A DNA stretch of 64,000 nucleotides, taken from contig CM040431.1 of assembly GCA_022702705.1 (NCBI GenBank), positions 30,271,520 through 30,335,519 on the forward strand, in the 5' to 3' direction. The position numbers were made by a program, and so were the translations under genes. Below the pieces are notes generated by a model that was not told the DNA's origin, did no database searches, and was given only the letters and a program-made list of their open reading frames with translations. The DNA is from Papilionanthe hookeriana x Papilionanthe teres (lineage: Eukaryota; Streptophyta; Magnoliopsida; Asparagales; Orchidaceae). Positions 32,821 through 46,351 of the stretch are shown piece by piece; within the stretch, counting starts at the first letter, position 1, and the number at the start of each line of letters is the position of its first letter.

Positions 32821-34708
32821 TACAAGGCTCAGCTCATGTCTATATATAGAGCACACTGGGCATGAAATCCTAAGGGAAGTTATGTGTTCAATCAATTTAT
32901 GAATTTTTGCTAAAGATTGTTTAATGATTTTTCTGTCTATATTGTAGTCGTCACTATCATGGAGCAGGAAAACTCGAGAAACTAATATGTATACACCAAA
33001 GATAATAGCACTAATCCCAAATAGAATGAACGACTAAGGTGGAAGAGTCTCCTTTCAAGGTTATCAATCAACCAATGATTCAAGGCCGAGCATGAAGACA
33101 CATCTTCAAACTCTGGATAGGTTCAAACTCTGGAGATAGATCCTCGCTCGGTGGCAGCAAAGCTGGCCAAAAGTGAGGCGTAAATATCCCATCAGCAAGT
33201 CTCATCAGATACCTCGCATAGGCTGCGAAGAGATCTGCCTAAGACCTTGCAAAATTGGGAGATTAGGCTGAGGCGACTAACCAACCAGGCAGGCGAGACA
33301 CGTGCCATGTAAGACTCGAGTCTAATATAAAATGAGCCACGGATGCCTCAAAAGAAAAAGCTGACCGACCAACTACGCGTCCAGACTGAACTACCACCCT
33401 ACAACCTTCTGCTCTAGTTGACCATGCCAAAAGACACTGAGCAAGATTGTCATGTGGTTGAATACCTTGATCGACAAATGCATACTTTAGAGGGCACATG
33501 TGTCACTCGGCCGGTAGCTTCGGTCGGCTGATTTCAAGCAACCCGACCAGCCAATTACCGTCAATGTTGAAATTCAAATTGTAATACAAATATGACATAA
33601 AATATAAATAATCAATTAGAGCTTTAATGACATTAAGATCGGTTTTCATAATCGTTCACTCCTTTCTATAATTGCACAACACGCCTCTAGAACTGCAGGA
33701 TAAAAATACGAATAAAGGAGACTTCTCCCTCGATTTTTCCTACAAAACTTTTAGACTTATTCTACCCTCTCTTCATTCTCTCATTCACTCGTCTTTTAAC
33801 TCTCGGGACATATTCACGAAGGAGATGTTGGATCATATTTTATCATTTATGAACAAGTCTATTTTAGCTAATTTGACATTGTGAATTTTATTTACTTTGG
33901 CTTAAAATTTTGTACTACTTGATAATTATGTTTTGTCAAAATAAAATTTTAATTATTTTAATTTATATTTAAATTAAAATATCTTGAAAGTTATTTATGC
34001 ACTATTATTCGAGCTAATTGGACTATTTTATTTTTGTACAATCTACAATTAAATTTGGTAAAAATAAAATTTTAATTATATTTTAAGTACTTAATTTAGA
34101 CCCGAATTAAAACACGCGTTCATTCAATCGATTATAAGTCTACTTAAATTAAAAAAAACTGCTTAGTTTTAATTTAATTTTAAATAATTTTCAATTCAAA
34201 TTTCACATCAAAATTTGTGTTTGATAATGAATTATATTAGAATATCAAATATTTCGTCGATGAACAGTATAAGGATGGCTTGCCGTCATGCCGCGTGCTT
34301 CGCTATTATTTATTTATTTCTTTCTTTTTAATTTTCGGTGCGTTCATCGATGGCGACTTCGGTCAGGGTATCACAATTGAGTGGAGAAAATGCTTGGGAA
34401 GCATAACCAGCGGACCGTGACAAAACTCACCGCTTTCGAGTTACGACCGGTTCAGATCTTAGAAAATTTGAGTCGGAATCTTTTCTTTTTTTCACTTTTC
34501 CAAGAAAAAAAAAAATATATATATATATATATAATTCAATCTCACCAATTATTAAAAGAAGAGTTTGTTTGACAGAACTATTCCTCAATTTCTTGGGATA
34601 TACATGAAAAAAATAATGTCTGAATATTAATCAGGGTAAAATATTGCAAAAATGTTTAATTGATAATGCATAAGTTTTGATGTGTGTTAAAAGATTTGTA
34701 ACTGTAGA
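32821..34708. other. AT-rich intergenic sequence
   Basis: No gene recognised. A short AT microsatellite lies at about 34515-34533. A GC-richer patch at 33040-33550 may be part of an unidentified repeat. Confidence 0.35.
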
Positions 34709-34905
34709 GTAAATAGATTATCATTTTGGCGGTGCATAAAGATTCAGCATACACTCAGATAAAAAAAAATAATTAGTAGAGACATCTGAAGTTTTTATGT
34801 GGAAAGCCTATAAAAAGAAAAAAACACGAGGTTTTACCCTGTTGTAAAAATCCACTGTAAGTTGATGATTACAGCGGACCATTGTCCTACAGATGAGAAA
34901 GGGCT
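34709..34905 (+). repeat. Direct repeat, copy 1
   Basis: Matches 38437-38633: ACACTCAGATAAAAA, AGTAGAGACA-CTGAAGT and AGTTGATGAT occur in the same order. Possibly parts of the two LTRs of an unidentified element, about 3.7 kb apart. Confidence 0.6.
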
Positions 34906-35698
34906 ATAATGCCTTCCGAACTACAATGTCGATGTGTAGATAGACTTGTTACAAGTAACAGGCAGTGACTGATAATAATCGATAGTGGTTAGTAGGTGCT
35001 GGTCGATATTGACTTGTGATGGTCAACAACGACCGGCGGTTGTCGGCGACAGCAGGGGTAATGTTGGACTTCGAGCTCCTTATCAAAGACTCATTTCTTA
35101 CTCGAGCTCGATTCACATCCCCCCTCATGAGAGGGGTGGAACTCTATTTATAGAGTTCTAGGTACAATTAATTTAGAAATATGAACCACTTTAATCAGAA
35201 GGCTTAGAAGGCTCGCTTTGATCAGACAATGTAGGATGAACAGTTGAGTGCCTTAATGATGTCAAAATTGAGCGATCTTTGGCTTGTTGGATTCGTATCG
35301 AGGAGACGCTCAATTCAATTATGAACTCGTCGAATTTTACCTTCCAAGTGTATTCGAAAAACTTTCAAACATGGTTTAATGACTTGATCAGGGTTCACTT
35401 TAGTTTGGATTGGATCAATATTGGTACCATTGGGTCTATCTCATCGAGCTGGTCTGTTTGACTATAAGCTTTCGGGTGCACTATATGACTTTTAATTAAA
35501 TTTTAAATATTTATTACCCAAAAGGTTGTTTTGAGATTTATGTCCTGCCTAGAGATTCGTGTTGGATATAAGAATTTTGTTGGTTGCATATCTGTTGCCC
35601 TCCTATTTTTGGACAAAATCAACTTTGACGTCCAAAAATATTGAAAACCAGGATACTTTATTTTTTCCTTTGTATTATCGTAGTGTGTGCATATGTGT

Positions 35699-35766
<68 letters not shown>

Positions 35767-35988
35767 CAATTTAAATTTTTATAAGTATAATATCTACACA
35801 TATATCGTTAAAAATGAGTTCACAACTCAGTTGTCGGTGACTTTATATCTCTTTTCAGCTGCCTAAGTTCGTTCCCTCCCTCCAGTAAAATTAACATTTC
35901 GCAGTCAGGCCATTGGGCGGGCTAGAATTCGGGCCTCCCGACCTGAGAGAGGGGTAGATGAATGAGAAGAGGGAAAAGAATGTTTCGT
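34906..35988. other. Non-coding sequence with an AT microsatellite
   Basis: No gene seen. An AT dinucleotide run fills 35701-35764. A TATTTATAGAGTT stretch near 35151 follows a short inverted repeat, CCCCTCATGAGAGGGG (35120-35135). Confidence 0.4.
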
Positions 35989-36370
35989 AAGTTATCCTCG
36001 ACTCTGTCTCGCAAGGCTTCCAGAATTTTCTTTCGCAGTTTTCTCTTGTGGAGAAGCAGAAGAAAAACATTGTAAAAGTTATGCCCCACATTTCAATGCA
36101 GGACCTCCGGGATTTTCTTTCGCGATTTCTCTTGTGGATGAGGAGGAGAGGCTATTCCAAAAGTTTTCCTCGGCCCTGCCACTCAGAACCTCCGAGATTC
36201 TCTTTCATGGTTTCCTCTCGTGGAGGAGCAGGAGAAAGATGTCTCAAAAATTATCCCTGGCCCTTCCACGCAAGTTCTCTTGGATTTTCTTTCGTGTTAC
36301 TGAGATGAAGAAAGTTATCCTCATCTTTGCCTAGCACGTGACCTAGAATCTTCTTTCATGTGCTGCTAAG
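35989..36370 (+). repeat. 87-bp tandem repeat, about 4.5 copies
   Basis: Units start at 35989, 36076, 36161, 36248 and 36312 (steps 87, 85, 87, then a shortened 64). Each contains AAGTTATCC-like, GATTTTCTTTCG-like and GTGGAGGAGCAGGAG-like words. It stays open in some frames because the period is near a multiple of three; I do not read it as a gene. Confidence 0.8.
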
Positions 36371-37075
36371 GTGATTTCTGTAGGAAATCATCACCAAGAA
36401 ATCAGTGGAAATACCATAATTTGAGAAGACGATGCTGACACCATTCAAAGATGTACTGACTTGTTGTCTTTGTACAGTGCGTGTTGATCTTTGTAGCATT
36501 TCAATCGCATGAGATGACATTTTTTTATAATAAAATTTATATTTTTTTGTATGTCATTAATTTGCTTGATGCAATAAAAATTACGAAGTGGCTTTTAAGG
36601 TTGATTTGCCTCACTTCTGGGGTGTTGTTACACAACAAGTGGGTTGTCTCTATCTCACTTCTAGAGTATTGTTGATTTTGACATCTTCTAAGGCTTATGC
36701 CTTCTGAGGTTCTGTGGCATCGGAATCATTCGAAAGTCTGCAGTCAAAGTTAGCATGTACATTTTATATAAAAAGGAATCGCGTACCTTTCGAGGCTCGT
36801 ATTTTCTGGGGTTGTGCTCATTTAGGCTATATCTTTTGAGGTTTTTGCCTTCTTAGGCTTATGCCTTATAGGAGCTTAAAATGAATTAATGCTTTTTGAG
36901 ACTTGTAGCCTTCTGAGATTTTTGATGTATCTGCGTCTTCCGAGGTTTGTAGGTTTCTCAGTTATTTATTGTACCTGTTCCTTCTGAGGTCTTTAAGTGG
37001 AGACGCTGTCAACCACTGGCTCACTTGGAGTCTTTCTAGTGGGGACCCTATCCACTGCTAGCTTCCCATTGAGAC
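36371..37075. other. Non-coding, with CTTCTGAGG-type imperfect repeats
   Basis: Words such as CCTTCTGAGGT recur at irregular spacing from about 36690 to 36990. No gene seen. Confidence 0.4.
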
Positions 37076-37341
37076 TTGTCTCTTGGGTTTGTATTCTAGA
37101 GACATGGTAGCTTCCCATCTAATCTTGCCTCTTAGGCTTGACTTCCTGGGGTATGGGATCTCCCCCATCGATTTTTTCCTCTTGGTCTTAACTTCAAGGA
37201 GTACCCTATATTCTTGTCAAGTATTGCCTCTTGGGCTCGACTTCCAGGGGCATGATAGCTTTCTATCGAGACTTGCCTTTTAGGCTCAACTTCTAGGGGT
37301 ACCACATATTCCCATCAAGTTTTGTCTCTTGGGTTTGACTT
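37076..37341 (+). repeat. 49-bp tandem repeat, about 5.4 copies
   Basis: The marker TTGCCTCTTGGGCT or its variants starts at 37076, 37125, 37175, 37224, 37273 and 37322. Units also hold GACTTCCAGGGG-like words and are quite diverged. Confidence 0.8.
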
Positions 37342-38436
37342 CCAACAGTAACATTGGAGACTTTCTCTGCCACTGTGAATGTTTGACTTTTTCCAGTCGA
37401 TTAGTCGAAGCACGTATGTCTGATGACTGTAGTCTATGTTGGAGCAGAGTTGAAAGGAAAATGTGTTAAGGATGTAAGACTCATCCTGGGTTGTATAACT
37501 GAAGATGCTCGACAGCTTTAACCCGTAACAAACAAAGTCATATGCAATTCACTGAAAATGGTTGAACTATCCTAAGTTGTTGGTCGAAGCTTTTGCTTGA
37601 TGACCGTAACTTGTTATGGAATTTGTCGAAAGAAATTTACCAAGGATATTTGACATATCTGAGGCCGTTAGTTGAAGCTTCTACTTGAATAAAAGACGTC
37701 GAATTGAGTCCCCCTGGGATCGATTAAGCCCATGATGAGGTGTCAGAGATGCTCTTTGTTTCTCGAGACAGAGGCGTAGGTCATAATTGACCGTATGTTT
37801 TCTTGAAAAAATGATTCTTTATGTTTAAAAACTTATTAGTTGCTATTTTTGAATCTTGTAACGCCCAACATAGGTGTTTACCACACAAGCTTGCAAAGAA
37901 ACCCATGTATCAAGCCTTGAAGAGATTAGCTTTTTGATTTGATTAAACAAGAACTCCAGAATTGGGGGGGCACTGAGAAATTTTTATTTATTGAGTTTCC
38001 CCCAGTCTGGAAGCAGTTTGTGGATGATTGATGTCAGAATGAAACATGGGATAACTAACTTACCATAGTCGTGCTCAGGACATTAACGTGAACAACCATT
38101 CGAGAATGCAGTTAAGGTTGGCCCCCAAGTCCGAAAGAAGTTCTGAAAGACTTGTGTCTGAATAGGATGCAAGAAGATAATCGAACTACAATCTTGTTGG
38201 GACGTTGACTTAAATGATATTTAGAGACTGCAGTGAATGTTGCCCTCCACGTTAAAGAATGCTTCAGAAATGACCTTCAAGATGCAAATGAGGTTTCTTC
38301 GCTAGTTAAATGATATACATAATTGAGAAACGAAGTAGTGGATCAGCATCTTAAAGTTGAAGACAATGTCGAATGTGACCTCGCATCCCATTGATGATAC
38401 TAAACTGATACATGCTAGAAGATTCGCAGCGATTGA
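37342..38436. other. Non-coding sequence with long diverged repeats
   Basis: A pair of segments, near 37402 and 37586, share GTCGAAGC and TGATGAC words about 190 bp apart. No gene seen. Confidence 0.3.
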
Positions 38437-38633
38437 GTAAAAGATTATCGTCTTAGCGTTACACGAAAATTCAACACACACTCAGATAAAAAGAAAACAA
38501 CCAGTAGAGACACCTGAAGTATTTACATGAAAAAACCGCAATGGGAAAAAACCAATGGCGTTTGGCCTAGTTAAAAAAACTATTATAAGTTGATGATCTG
38601 AAAGACCACTTATCTCACATCAGAAAGGCCTCC
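38437..38633 (+). repeat. Direct repeat, copy 2
   Basis: Partner of 34709-34905. Confidence 0.6.
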
Positions 38634-38957
38634 AAATTTTAAAAGATATTTCCTTTAAAAAAAATAGATGCTCAAAAATTTAAATATTATGGTTGAAAAT
38701 ATCAAAAATTAATTATTAGTTATATAAATATATAAATGCTGCCTGTTGAAAGATTCAAGATAGAGCAATAATTTAATAATTTTGCGTTAATTTGAATTTG
38801 ACTTTGGAAGATCCTTATAAAAAATACATTAGATAAAAATTTGTTATTTTCAAGGATAAAAATTTGTTTAAGGCACGTTAATAAGAATTTGATATTTATG
38901 TAAATTTCTTAGTAGATGTAGCATTAACATGCTTAGTTCAAAGTTTATATATATATA

Positions 38958-38995
38958 TATAGAATTATTTTTAGTTCTTTTTTGTTTTTAAAAAT

Positions 38996-39061
<66 letters not shown>

Positions 39062-39099
39062 ATTTTTAAAAACAAAAAAGAACTAAAAATAATTCTATA
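38958..39099. repeat. Perfect 142-bp palindrome around an AT run
   Basis: Forty bases at 38961-39000 are the exact inverted complement of 39057-39096, and the AT run between them is self-complementary, so the arms pair completely. It resembles a small foldback or MITE. Flanks are AT-rich, so a target duplication cannot be judged. Confidence 0.85.
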
Positions 39100-39380
39100 A
39101 TAACATTTCTTTTAAAAAAATTAAAGCAGAATGCAAAAAATAAAATTCATTTCAAATAGCCCCTAAAATAATAGAAGGAACTATGCATATACGTTGATCT
39201 GCCCTATGCCGACTTCAACATAAATTAAGGCCAATGATTTGGTATTTTGACCATTAGGTTCCAGACCGTCAACAAAAATGATTATTTCATTTTTTTTTCC
39301 TTTTATTCTCACCCTTTGGACTTTTACCGCTCAACTGATAACACTTTGAACATAATTTGTAATAAATTTAAGAGACCTTT

Positions 39381-39384
<4 letters not shown>

Positions 39385-39443
<59 letters not shown>
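39385..39443. repeat. AT microsatellite
   Basis: Pure AT dinucleotide run of about 59 bp. Confidence 0.9.
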
Positions 39444-39446
<3 letters not shown>

Positions 39447-39717
39447 TTTATTTTATTTATAACACTTTAACCCGTTATTTTTTTCTTTTGGGCTTGTTAT
39501 GCTGGATAAGGAGCAATAAAGAAAAATGATGGAAATAAATTAACTCTGTAGTGCATTATGTAGCTTTAAAGATTGTAGATATAGGAATTATTTTTCTATT
39601 ATGAAAAGTATTAAACTTTAATGGTTATAAATTAGGAAGATTGATATTAGATAATCTAATTTGAGGACATCAAATTATATGATTGTATACGAAAAATACG
39701 GCGATACGAATCTCAAA

Positions 39718-39722
39718 GTAAT
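39718..39722 (+). other. Target-site duplication, left copy (GTAAT)
   Basis: GTAAT directly before TGTTGAC; the same five bases follow the other end at 46347. Confidence 0.75.
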
Positions 39723-41687
39723 TGTTGACTTCACTTTTATTTAGGTCTAGTCTCTCTTTAGAATAGCCTAGGGTCTAGCCATAGGACTTTCCTGGTGACA
39801 ATATTAGAGGACTATCAATGAGACCCTTATCCCATAAGAATTCAAAAACACTTCTTTGCTTCACTTGAAGTTTTAAAATGATTAAAGTCTAACTTATAAA
39901 TACTTAGGAGGATGAGACCAAGCATTAGGAAGCTCAAGAGGAATTCCCTATAGGATGGTCAAGCCTTAGGACTTATCCTGGGTGGTCTGGATGAGGCTCA
40001 CACACACACTTGCACATTACACTCTCACACACTACCTCACAACCCTAAACCAAGTTTCCTTACACTTGATCCCCTACTCGTTTGGAAACTCATGTGGGTA
40101 GTTTCCCCAAGCTCTTAGCCCCATACTAGGGTTTGGTTAGTACCAGTACATGGATGGTCCAAATGGGCAATTCCCTTGGTCCATGGCCCAAATGGATTAT
40201 AAATTCCTTTCAACGCCAATTTCACAAAAAAAACCAAACTTTTGACCTATTTACCCTTAAACTCCACCAAATGACCAATTACCCCTGAAACCCTAATTTT
40301 TCCCAAACTTCCCAAAATAAACCAAAATTACTAAAATCCCTAAAAAATTATCCCCAAAACATTCCTCACAACTTAAAATACCCAAAATACCTCAAAGTTA
40401 CCAAAACTCCCAAAATACCCAAAATGACCAAAATGCCCCTCCTAGCCAAAAAATCCAAAAATTCCAAAGATTCCCAAAAATTCCCAAAACTTCCAAATAT
40501 TCACAGTTTTAATTTTGAACCACCACATTGACCCAATTTGACCAAATTTATTCAATTTAGCCAAAAGCCCCAAATTGCCCCTTAAGGCCCAAAATGCCCA
40601 ATTTAGCCCAATGTCCACCAAATTGACTTCAATTCTCCTCAATTCCAATTCCAAACTTTAATTCAACATCCCTAATCCCAATTGAAACCAAATTCAAGCC
40701 CAATTTGACCCACATTTAAACCCAATTTAAACCCAAACCAAAATGACCCAATTTGGACCCTATGGCCCAATTCCCCCAAACTAAACCTAATTTCAATCAA
40801 TTTCCCCAAATTTTGAATTTTAAACTCTTCATGACATTCCACTAAACAAAATTGAACCATCAATTGCCCCTCAATTTAAGCCCAAATCTCACCCAAATCC
40901 AACACAAGTCAAAATCCCCAATTTTGCCTCAAATTTGTCATATGTCCAAAATTCATCAAATTGAATGCCCTCAACCCAAAATTGACAGCCAATTTATGTT
41001 GAAAACTTTTTATGACATCCTCATAGACCTTTTGGAACCATTTAGCCCCACTATAGCCTAACCCAAACCTAAGCTAACCCAAATGTCCTAAATTGACCAA
41101 ATACACAAATTTCCCTAAATCCACCTCCCAAATCAATTCAAAATCACTCCAAACCTTTTCCAAAAGCCTTATGAAAATTATTTAAACCAAGTTGAACAAT
41201 CAATTGGGTCCAACCTAAGCCCAAACCTAACCTAGCCCAACTTGAACCCACATGACCCAAAATTGAACCCATGAGCCAAGTTGACCAAACTTAGCCTCCA
41301 CAGCTGCCAAATTGACCCTAGGAACCATCCTAGATGCCTCTAGCCCACCCTACTCAAGCCATGGACCAAGGGTCACCCAAATTAGGTGATCCCCTTCCTT
41401 AAATGAGAAAACCCAAAAGAGATTTTTAATGAATCCCTAACCACTTAAGTTTACCCCACTCATGGCCTGACTACCCGACCACCAGACCACTGGTCACCTC
41501 CCCTAGCCTGGTGGGTCGGCCTAGTCACTGGAGGAGCCCAAATCAAGAGCCATCCCAAGCCAAGCTCAACCCAATTGAACCATCCAATGTGTCAAGCTCT
41601 GGTTGCTTACTGGAGCTGATCTGCCTTCCACTTAAGTAGACAATTTCACTTACCAGCAAGCCCTGAGCTCCACCAGGTAGCCATGGC

Positions 41688-41694
41688 TATAAAA
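41688..41694 (+). promoter_or_regulatory. TATA box of the solo LTR
   Basis: TATAAAA in the same relative place as 14219-14226 of the other giant LTR. Confidence 0.55.
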
Positions 41695-44600
41695 GCCATC
41701 CTTCATGGCCAAATGTGGGTGCTGAAGATTTCTTAAGGAAACCCTGCCAAAACCTCACCAGAGCTCATCCAAACTTCCTTGAACTCAAGCCCACTGTCTC
41801 TAGCCACCCAAGTCCTTTGACTTGAGACAATTTCCCCATTGAAATTTCAGCCGAAACCAGGATAATTTCAATTGCATCTCCCCACTGCCTAAATCCCAAA
41901 ACCAACTTGCTCTACACCATCATCAAAGTAGGAGAAGAAGTTCCCCCATCAAAGACCCATCAAAAAAAGCCCCTAGCATAGATTTTAATTAACACCTGAA
42001 ATCGGGCCTGGTTGAACTTGGGTCCAGACATTTCACCACAGCAAGAGGCTTCATTTGGAGGTTTTTTGGGTCCGATCGAAGCTGCTACAACTATCTAATT
42101 GAGGCCTCCCCTCTCAGACAAAAGTATCAAACTCTTTCACTCTCTCGAGCTTATTTCAATTCTCCATGCATGTTGGGTTGATTTCAGGCTAGGTTAGTAG
42201 TATAGATAGGTTCGTCTAGGTTAGATGAGTCTTTAGAAATAAACCGGAAGTGATTTGGTTGAGTATCGAGTGAGATATTATGTCTAGATTGTGGACGGTA
42301 TGCGGGAAGAACTAGTCGAAGATGATGACCAAGAGCTGTTGGATGGAGCGTGTATCGAACGGACGGATCAGATGGCATCAGACATGGATATATTACATAA
42401 AGCGCAGGCCGTGTGGCGCTGAGTCAGAAGGCAGCGTCCAATCAGAAGGAGACGTGTATGGCTTCGACGCGCCGTAGGATTGCTTGGCGCTTAGTCACTT
42501 AAGTGGGAAAATATGGATTTATTTAATTAATTAAATCAGTTAAACTTTAAAAATCCATAACTTGGCATAGAAAAATCATAAAAATAAAAAGAAGACCCAC
42601 TTGCTTAGTGAACAGAGGAGAACAATGTGGAAATGGTTTCAAGTTTATTTGATGTGTATTATATTTTTAGTTAATTAAATAAAATATTTAGTATTTGGGA
42701 TCTTCATGAACATAGACATTTCACCATGGCTTGAAATTTAGGGCTTTTGTTTCCTCTATCATGGGTGATCTTCCTTGATTTTTCTAAGGTCAGGGAAGAT
42801 CTCGATGTGGAGATCTCTAATTTTCAAGTTAATCACCTTTGTTTTGTTTTAAGAATTATAAAAATTAAAATACTCATTTGAAAAATATAAGATTATTTTG
42901 GTAGATTACTTGTGACTAGAGGACCATAAGAAAAATATAAACTTGATTTAACTCATTAATAATATCTCAATTTCCATTAACTAAAACTGAAAAGAAATCA
43001 AATTGGGTTAAATATAAATGAAAATAATTTAAAAATGTTTCTCCACTGTGGTTTAGAATAAGAGGAACTCCCATAAAAATATTGAAGATATTTGGAATTG
43101 ATTGGGCCACTTAAATGAATTTTCTAAGTTAATTATCAACTTTGGCATTAAAATAATTCTAATAATTAAAATACAACTAAAAAATTTACCAAATTATTTT
43201 TGAGATTTCTCTGTGATCAGATGAATATAAGAAAAATAAAATTAGCATTAAAGTAAAATTTTCATTTTTAAGATTATTAAATATTTAAATAATTAAAAAT
43301 TCAGAAAAAAATCATAAAAATAATACAATTGATGGAAATGTTCTAAATTACCTCCTAATCACTTAGGGACAATTGGAATAATTTTTCTAACCCTCTAAGT
43401 AAAGATATTAAATTTTAAAGGGTTAAAATAATTTCTAAAGCTTAAAAATGGATTTTCCCTAATTACTCACTAAAATAATTCTAATAATTAAAATATAAAT
43501 CACAAAAATATGAAAGTTGTTTCTCTGGGTCTCTCGGCCTCAAAGAGGTTTAATAAAAATATAAAACTTAATTTTTAAATTAATTAATATTTTATATTTA
43601 ATAATACTCCACAACTTAAAATAATTATAATAATTAAATAAGATTAAAAAAATCATAAAATTTGGTCCAAGTGGTTCCGTGGTCTAGGTGAACCTCCTAA
43701 TTTTCTTAAAAATAAATGTTGTATTTTGGTTGAGTTATAAAATTACCTCTGAAAATCCCTATTTTTGCATTAAAAACAAGTATATAAATTACATTAAATT
43801 GAAAAAAAATCACATTTTTTGCTCTAATATTTTGATTGACCCATGGGTGGGGTAACATAAAAATTTCAAAGTCATTTGAGTTAAATTTGATTAATTATGA
43901 AGTATTAAGGACTTAGGGGCAAAAGTTGTAATTTTAAAGAATTTAGCCTTAATCAATATTTAGGCTTAATTCAAGTGAGAAATAAGCAATGAATGATCTT
44001 AATTAACATGATTGAATGATTGAAACATAAGTGGATGAATGGTAGAAACCAATCTCACTTTTTTCATATTAAAATATAAATTTGTAATTTCTTTAAATTA
44101 TATTGATTTGCAAGATAATCAAAATTAAATGATTCTAAGCTAGGGATTCATCTTTGGAAGATGATATTTAATGATCTAAAACCTTTAATCAGTGGTTTAA
44201 TGATAATTCAATATTTTGATAAGAATCATAATCATAAAAGTCAATTTAACCTCTTTTTCTAAAATATAAATATACCCACTAAAGTCTTAAGGGCTTAGTA
44301 ATGAGCTAGGCTTAATCAAACTTAACTAAAATGAATTAGAAAAGATGACAAAATTAATTGTAAACATGTTTGAAACACTACAAGCCCAACCTTAAAATTA
44401 AATTAGCTAAGTTCCTTAATAAACCAACTTATCCCTAAGGGCCTTACTCACATAATTTATAAATGGAATTTCAAGTGATAGTTACCCCACTTTTGGGATG
44501 ATTAAAATATCAATATTCATTGAGCATAAGGATATAAAATGGATGAATCATTTAATGAGTATGATAAGTTCAAAATGAACTCAAGAAAGTTCAAAAGAGT

Positions 44601-44847
44601 TGTGAAATATCTAGGCATTCTCTAGATCTTTTCACAAGTCTCCTGGACATTTTGTAGGATAACTGAGCCTATCATACTTATTAAAGAAAAATCATCCCTT
44701 AAATGAAAAAGTTGAACCCACCAAGTTTATGACATATGACTTAGTAGGCCCATGACGAACCTATCTATAGGCTTTACTTTTCTACAAATTATAAATGTTT
44801 TTTGCAAAAGATACTAAAGTTTCAGGTGGAGGAACGAGAAGGCTCGC

Positions 44848-44856
44848 CAGGTAAGC
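44848..44856 (+). promoter_or_regulatory. Candidate splice donor in the solo LTR
   Basis: CAG|GTAAGC, as at 17676-17684. Confidence 0.35.
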
Positions 44857-46346
44857 CTTTATAAGTTTATAGTACATTCTTTTATGTACTTCCTTTAATT
44901 TACTTTTCTTGCTTACAAGCTTGCATAAACAAAAAATATCACCCTGCATGAAAAATAGAACTTTTAGGATAGCCATAAAACTGAAATCGAAACCAAAATC
45001 AAAATTAAAACAAAACCAGAATAAAATTCACTGCCACAACAATCAAAATATAAAACAACTCAAAATTCTATCACAAACAAAACAAAATCACAAGTGAAAC
45101 TAAATTAAAATGTCTCTTTGAATGATAAAAAATACCTTTGAGGAGACAACCTACGGCTGCTAACGAGCTTTCCCATTGTCTAAATGAACGTACATAACTC
45201 ATTAAATTGAGTTTAGTAAATTTATCTGGAATAAGTGAATTCGAAGAAAATGGTGGTGGCAGAACGAGGGAACTGTGGGATCCTAACCGGTGTCGCCATA
45301 ATCAACTTAAATATTCCCATAATAAGACATTAAGACACCTCAATTTAAAACTTTTCTAAAACATGTTACTTCCCCCAATCTCTTCAATTTGACACTTCTA
45401 AAACTAAACGTGCTACGACAAAGAGCTTGGAGTATGCATAGTGGGCAGCACGACCATCTTCAACAGCAAAACTCCTTAGAAATAAATAACAAGTCATGGA
45501 TTTTAAGGTAGCTCGCCTAGTGCAGCATAAATCCTCACTTTATCTCTTTAGTCAATTGTACCCTATGCAATATAGGCCCTAACTCATCCTAGGTTCCGAG
45601 GTTATCATCGGATATGACATAAATCCTCCTATCTTTCAGGCTATTCACTATGATCAGTGTCAAGTAAATGTAAGCTCTAAATAGTAAAATTAGCAAGATT
45701 GAACATTAAATAGCTATCTCAAATTGAAGCCGAACCATAGGATAGTTTGGGAGGACACCAAGATTCATCTTGGAGCTGTATTTTCCCTTAGCTTTTTCTT
45801 CCTTTGGACTCCTACAATAACTGTTCTGAAACTTGAGCACTCATCTATCGGATTTCTTACTACCACATTTTCTTAAAGATCCTACCTTTTGGAAGTCATG
45901 AATATTATATTTCCTTATCTATTTCAAGAGTTTTCTTAGGTAACTTTGGTTATCTAATATGTAATTAACTTTAGGGGCTTACCCTTATAAGAAACTTAAT
46001 GGTCCTGGATTAACATAAACCCTATCTAATTTTTTCATATTACATAGGGGAAATTGTCGGTCAACATTTAATTGTCGCCCAACATAAATGGTTCAAAACC
46101 AAATGAATTTCATGGATTCTTTAGTTTATTCGATCAAGCCTCACCACCAAGTAATATATCCATTCTTCATGATAGATACATGACTTGCAGTAAAGTGTTT
46201 GGTTATTTAAACTATTGCATATATGGGATCAGTTTGATTTCATATTTTCAAAATTAAATGATATTTTCTGAAATTATATATATATATATATATATATATT
46301 AAATCAAAACTATCTTCCTAAAACCCTCCCTCTTTGCGTGTCGACA

Positions 46347-46351
46347 GTAAT
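46347..46351 (+). other. Target-site duplication, right copy (GTAAT)
   Basis: Follows GTCGACA at the end of the solo LTR. Confidence 0.75.

Larger units (their letters stand above)
39723..46346 (+). repeat. Giant solo LTR of an Ogre/Tat-type element (6,624 bp)
   Basis: Starts TGTTGAC, ends GTCGACA and is flanked by GTAAT on both sides. It is collinear with the 3' LTR at 11831-19228 but diverged. No polypurine tract precedes it and no primer binding site follows it, so it is best read as what remains after recombination between two LTRs. It holds no recognisable gene; short open stretches are composition effects in the C/A-rich block. An alternative is a non-autonomous element that never had an inside. 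Confidence 0.8.

Noticed and set aside
35559..35774. Open frame ending in a Tyr-Ile repeat
   Set aside because: It is the translation of an AT microsatellite. The same applies to 39247-39462.
36048..36334. Overlapping open frames of 66-86 codons
   Set aside because: They come from the 87-bp tandem repeat, whose period is a multiple of three.
46072..46257. 61-codon frame near the end of the solo LTR, similar to one at 18923-19267
   Set aside because: The similarity is that of the two LTRs; stops fall at different places, so no coding constraint is evident.
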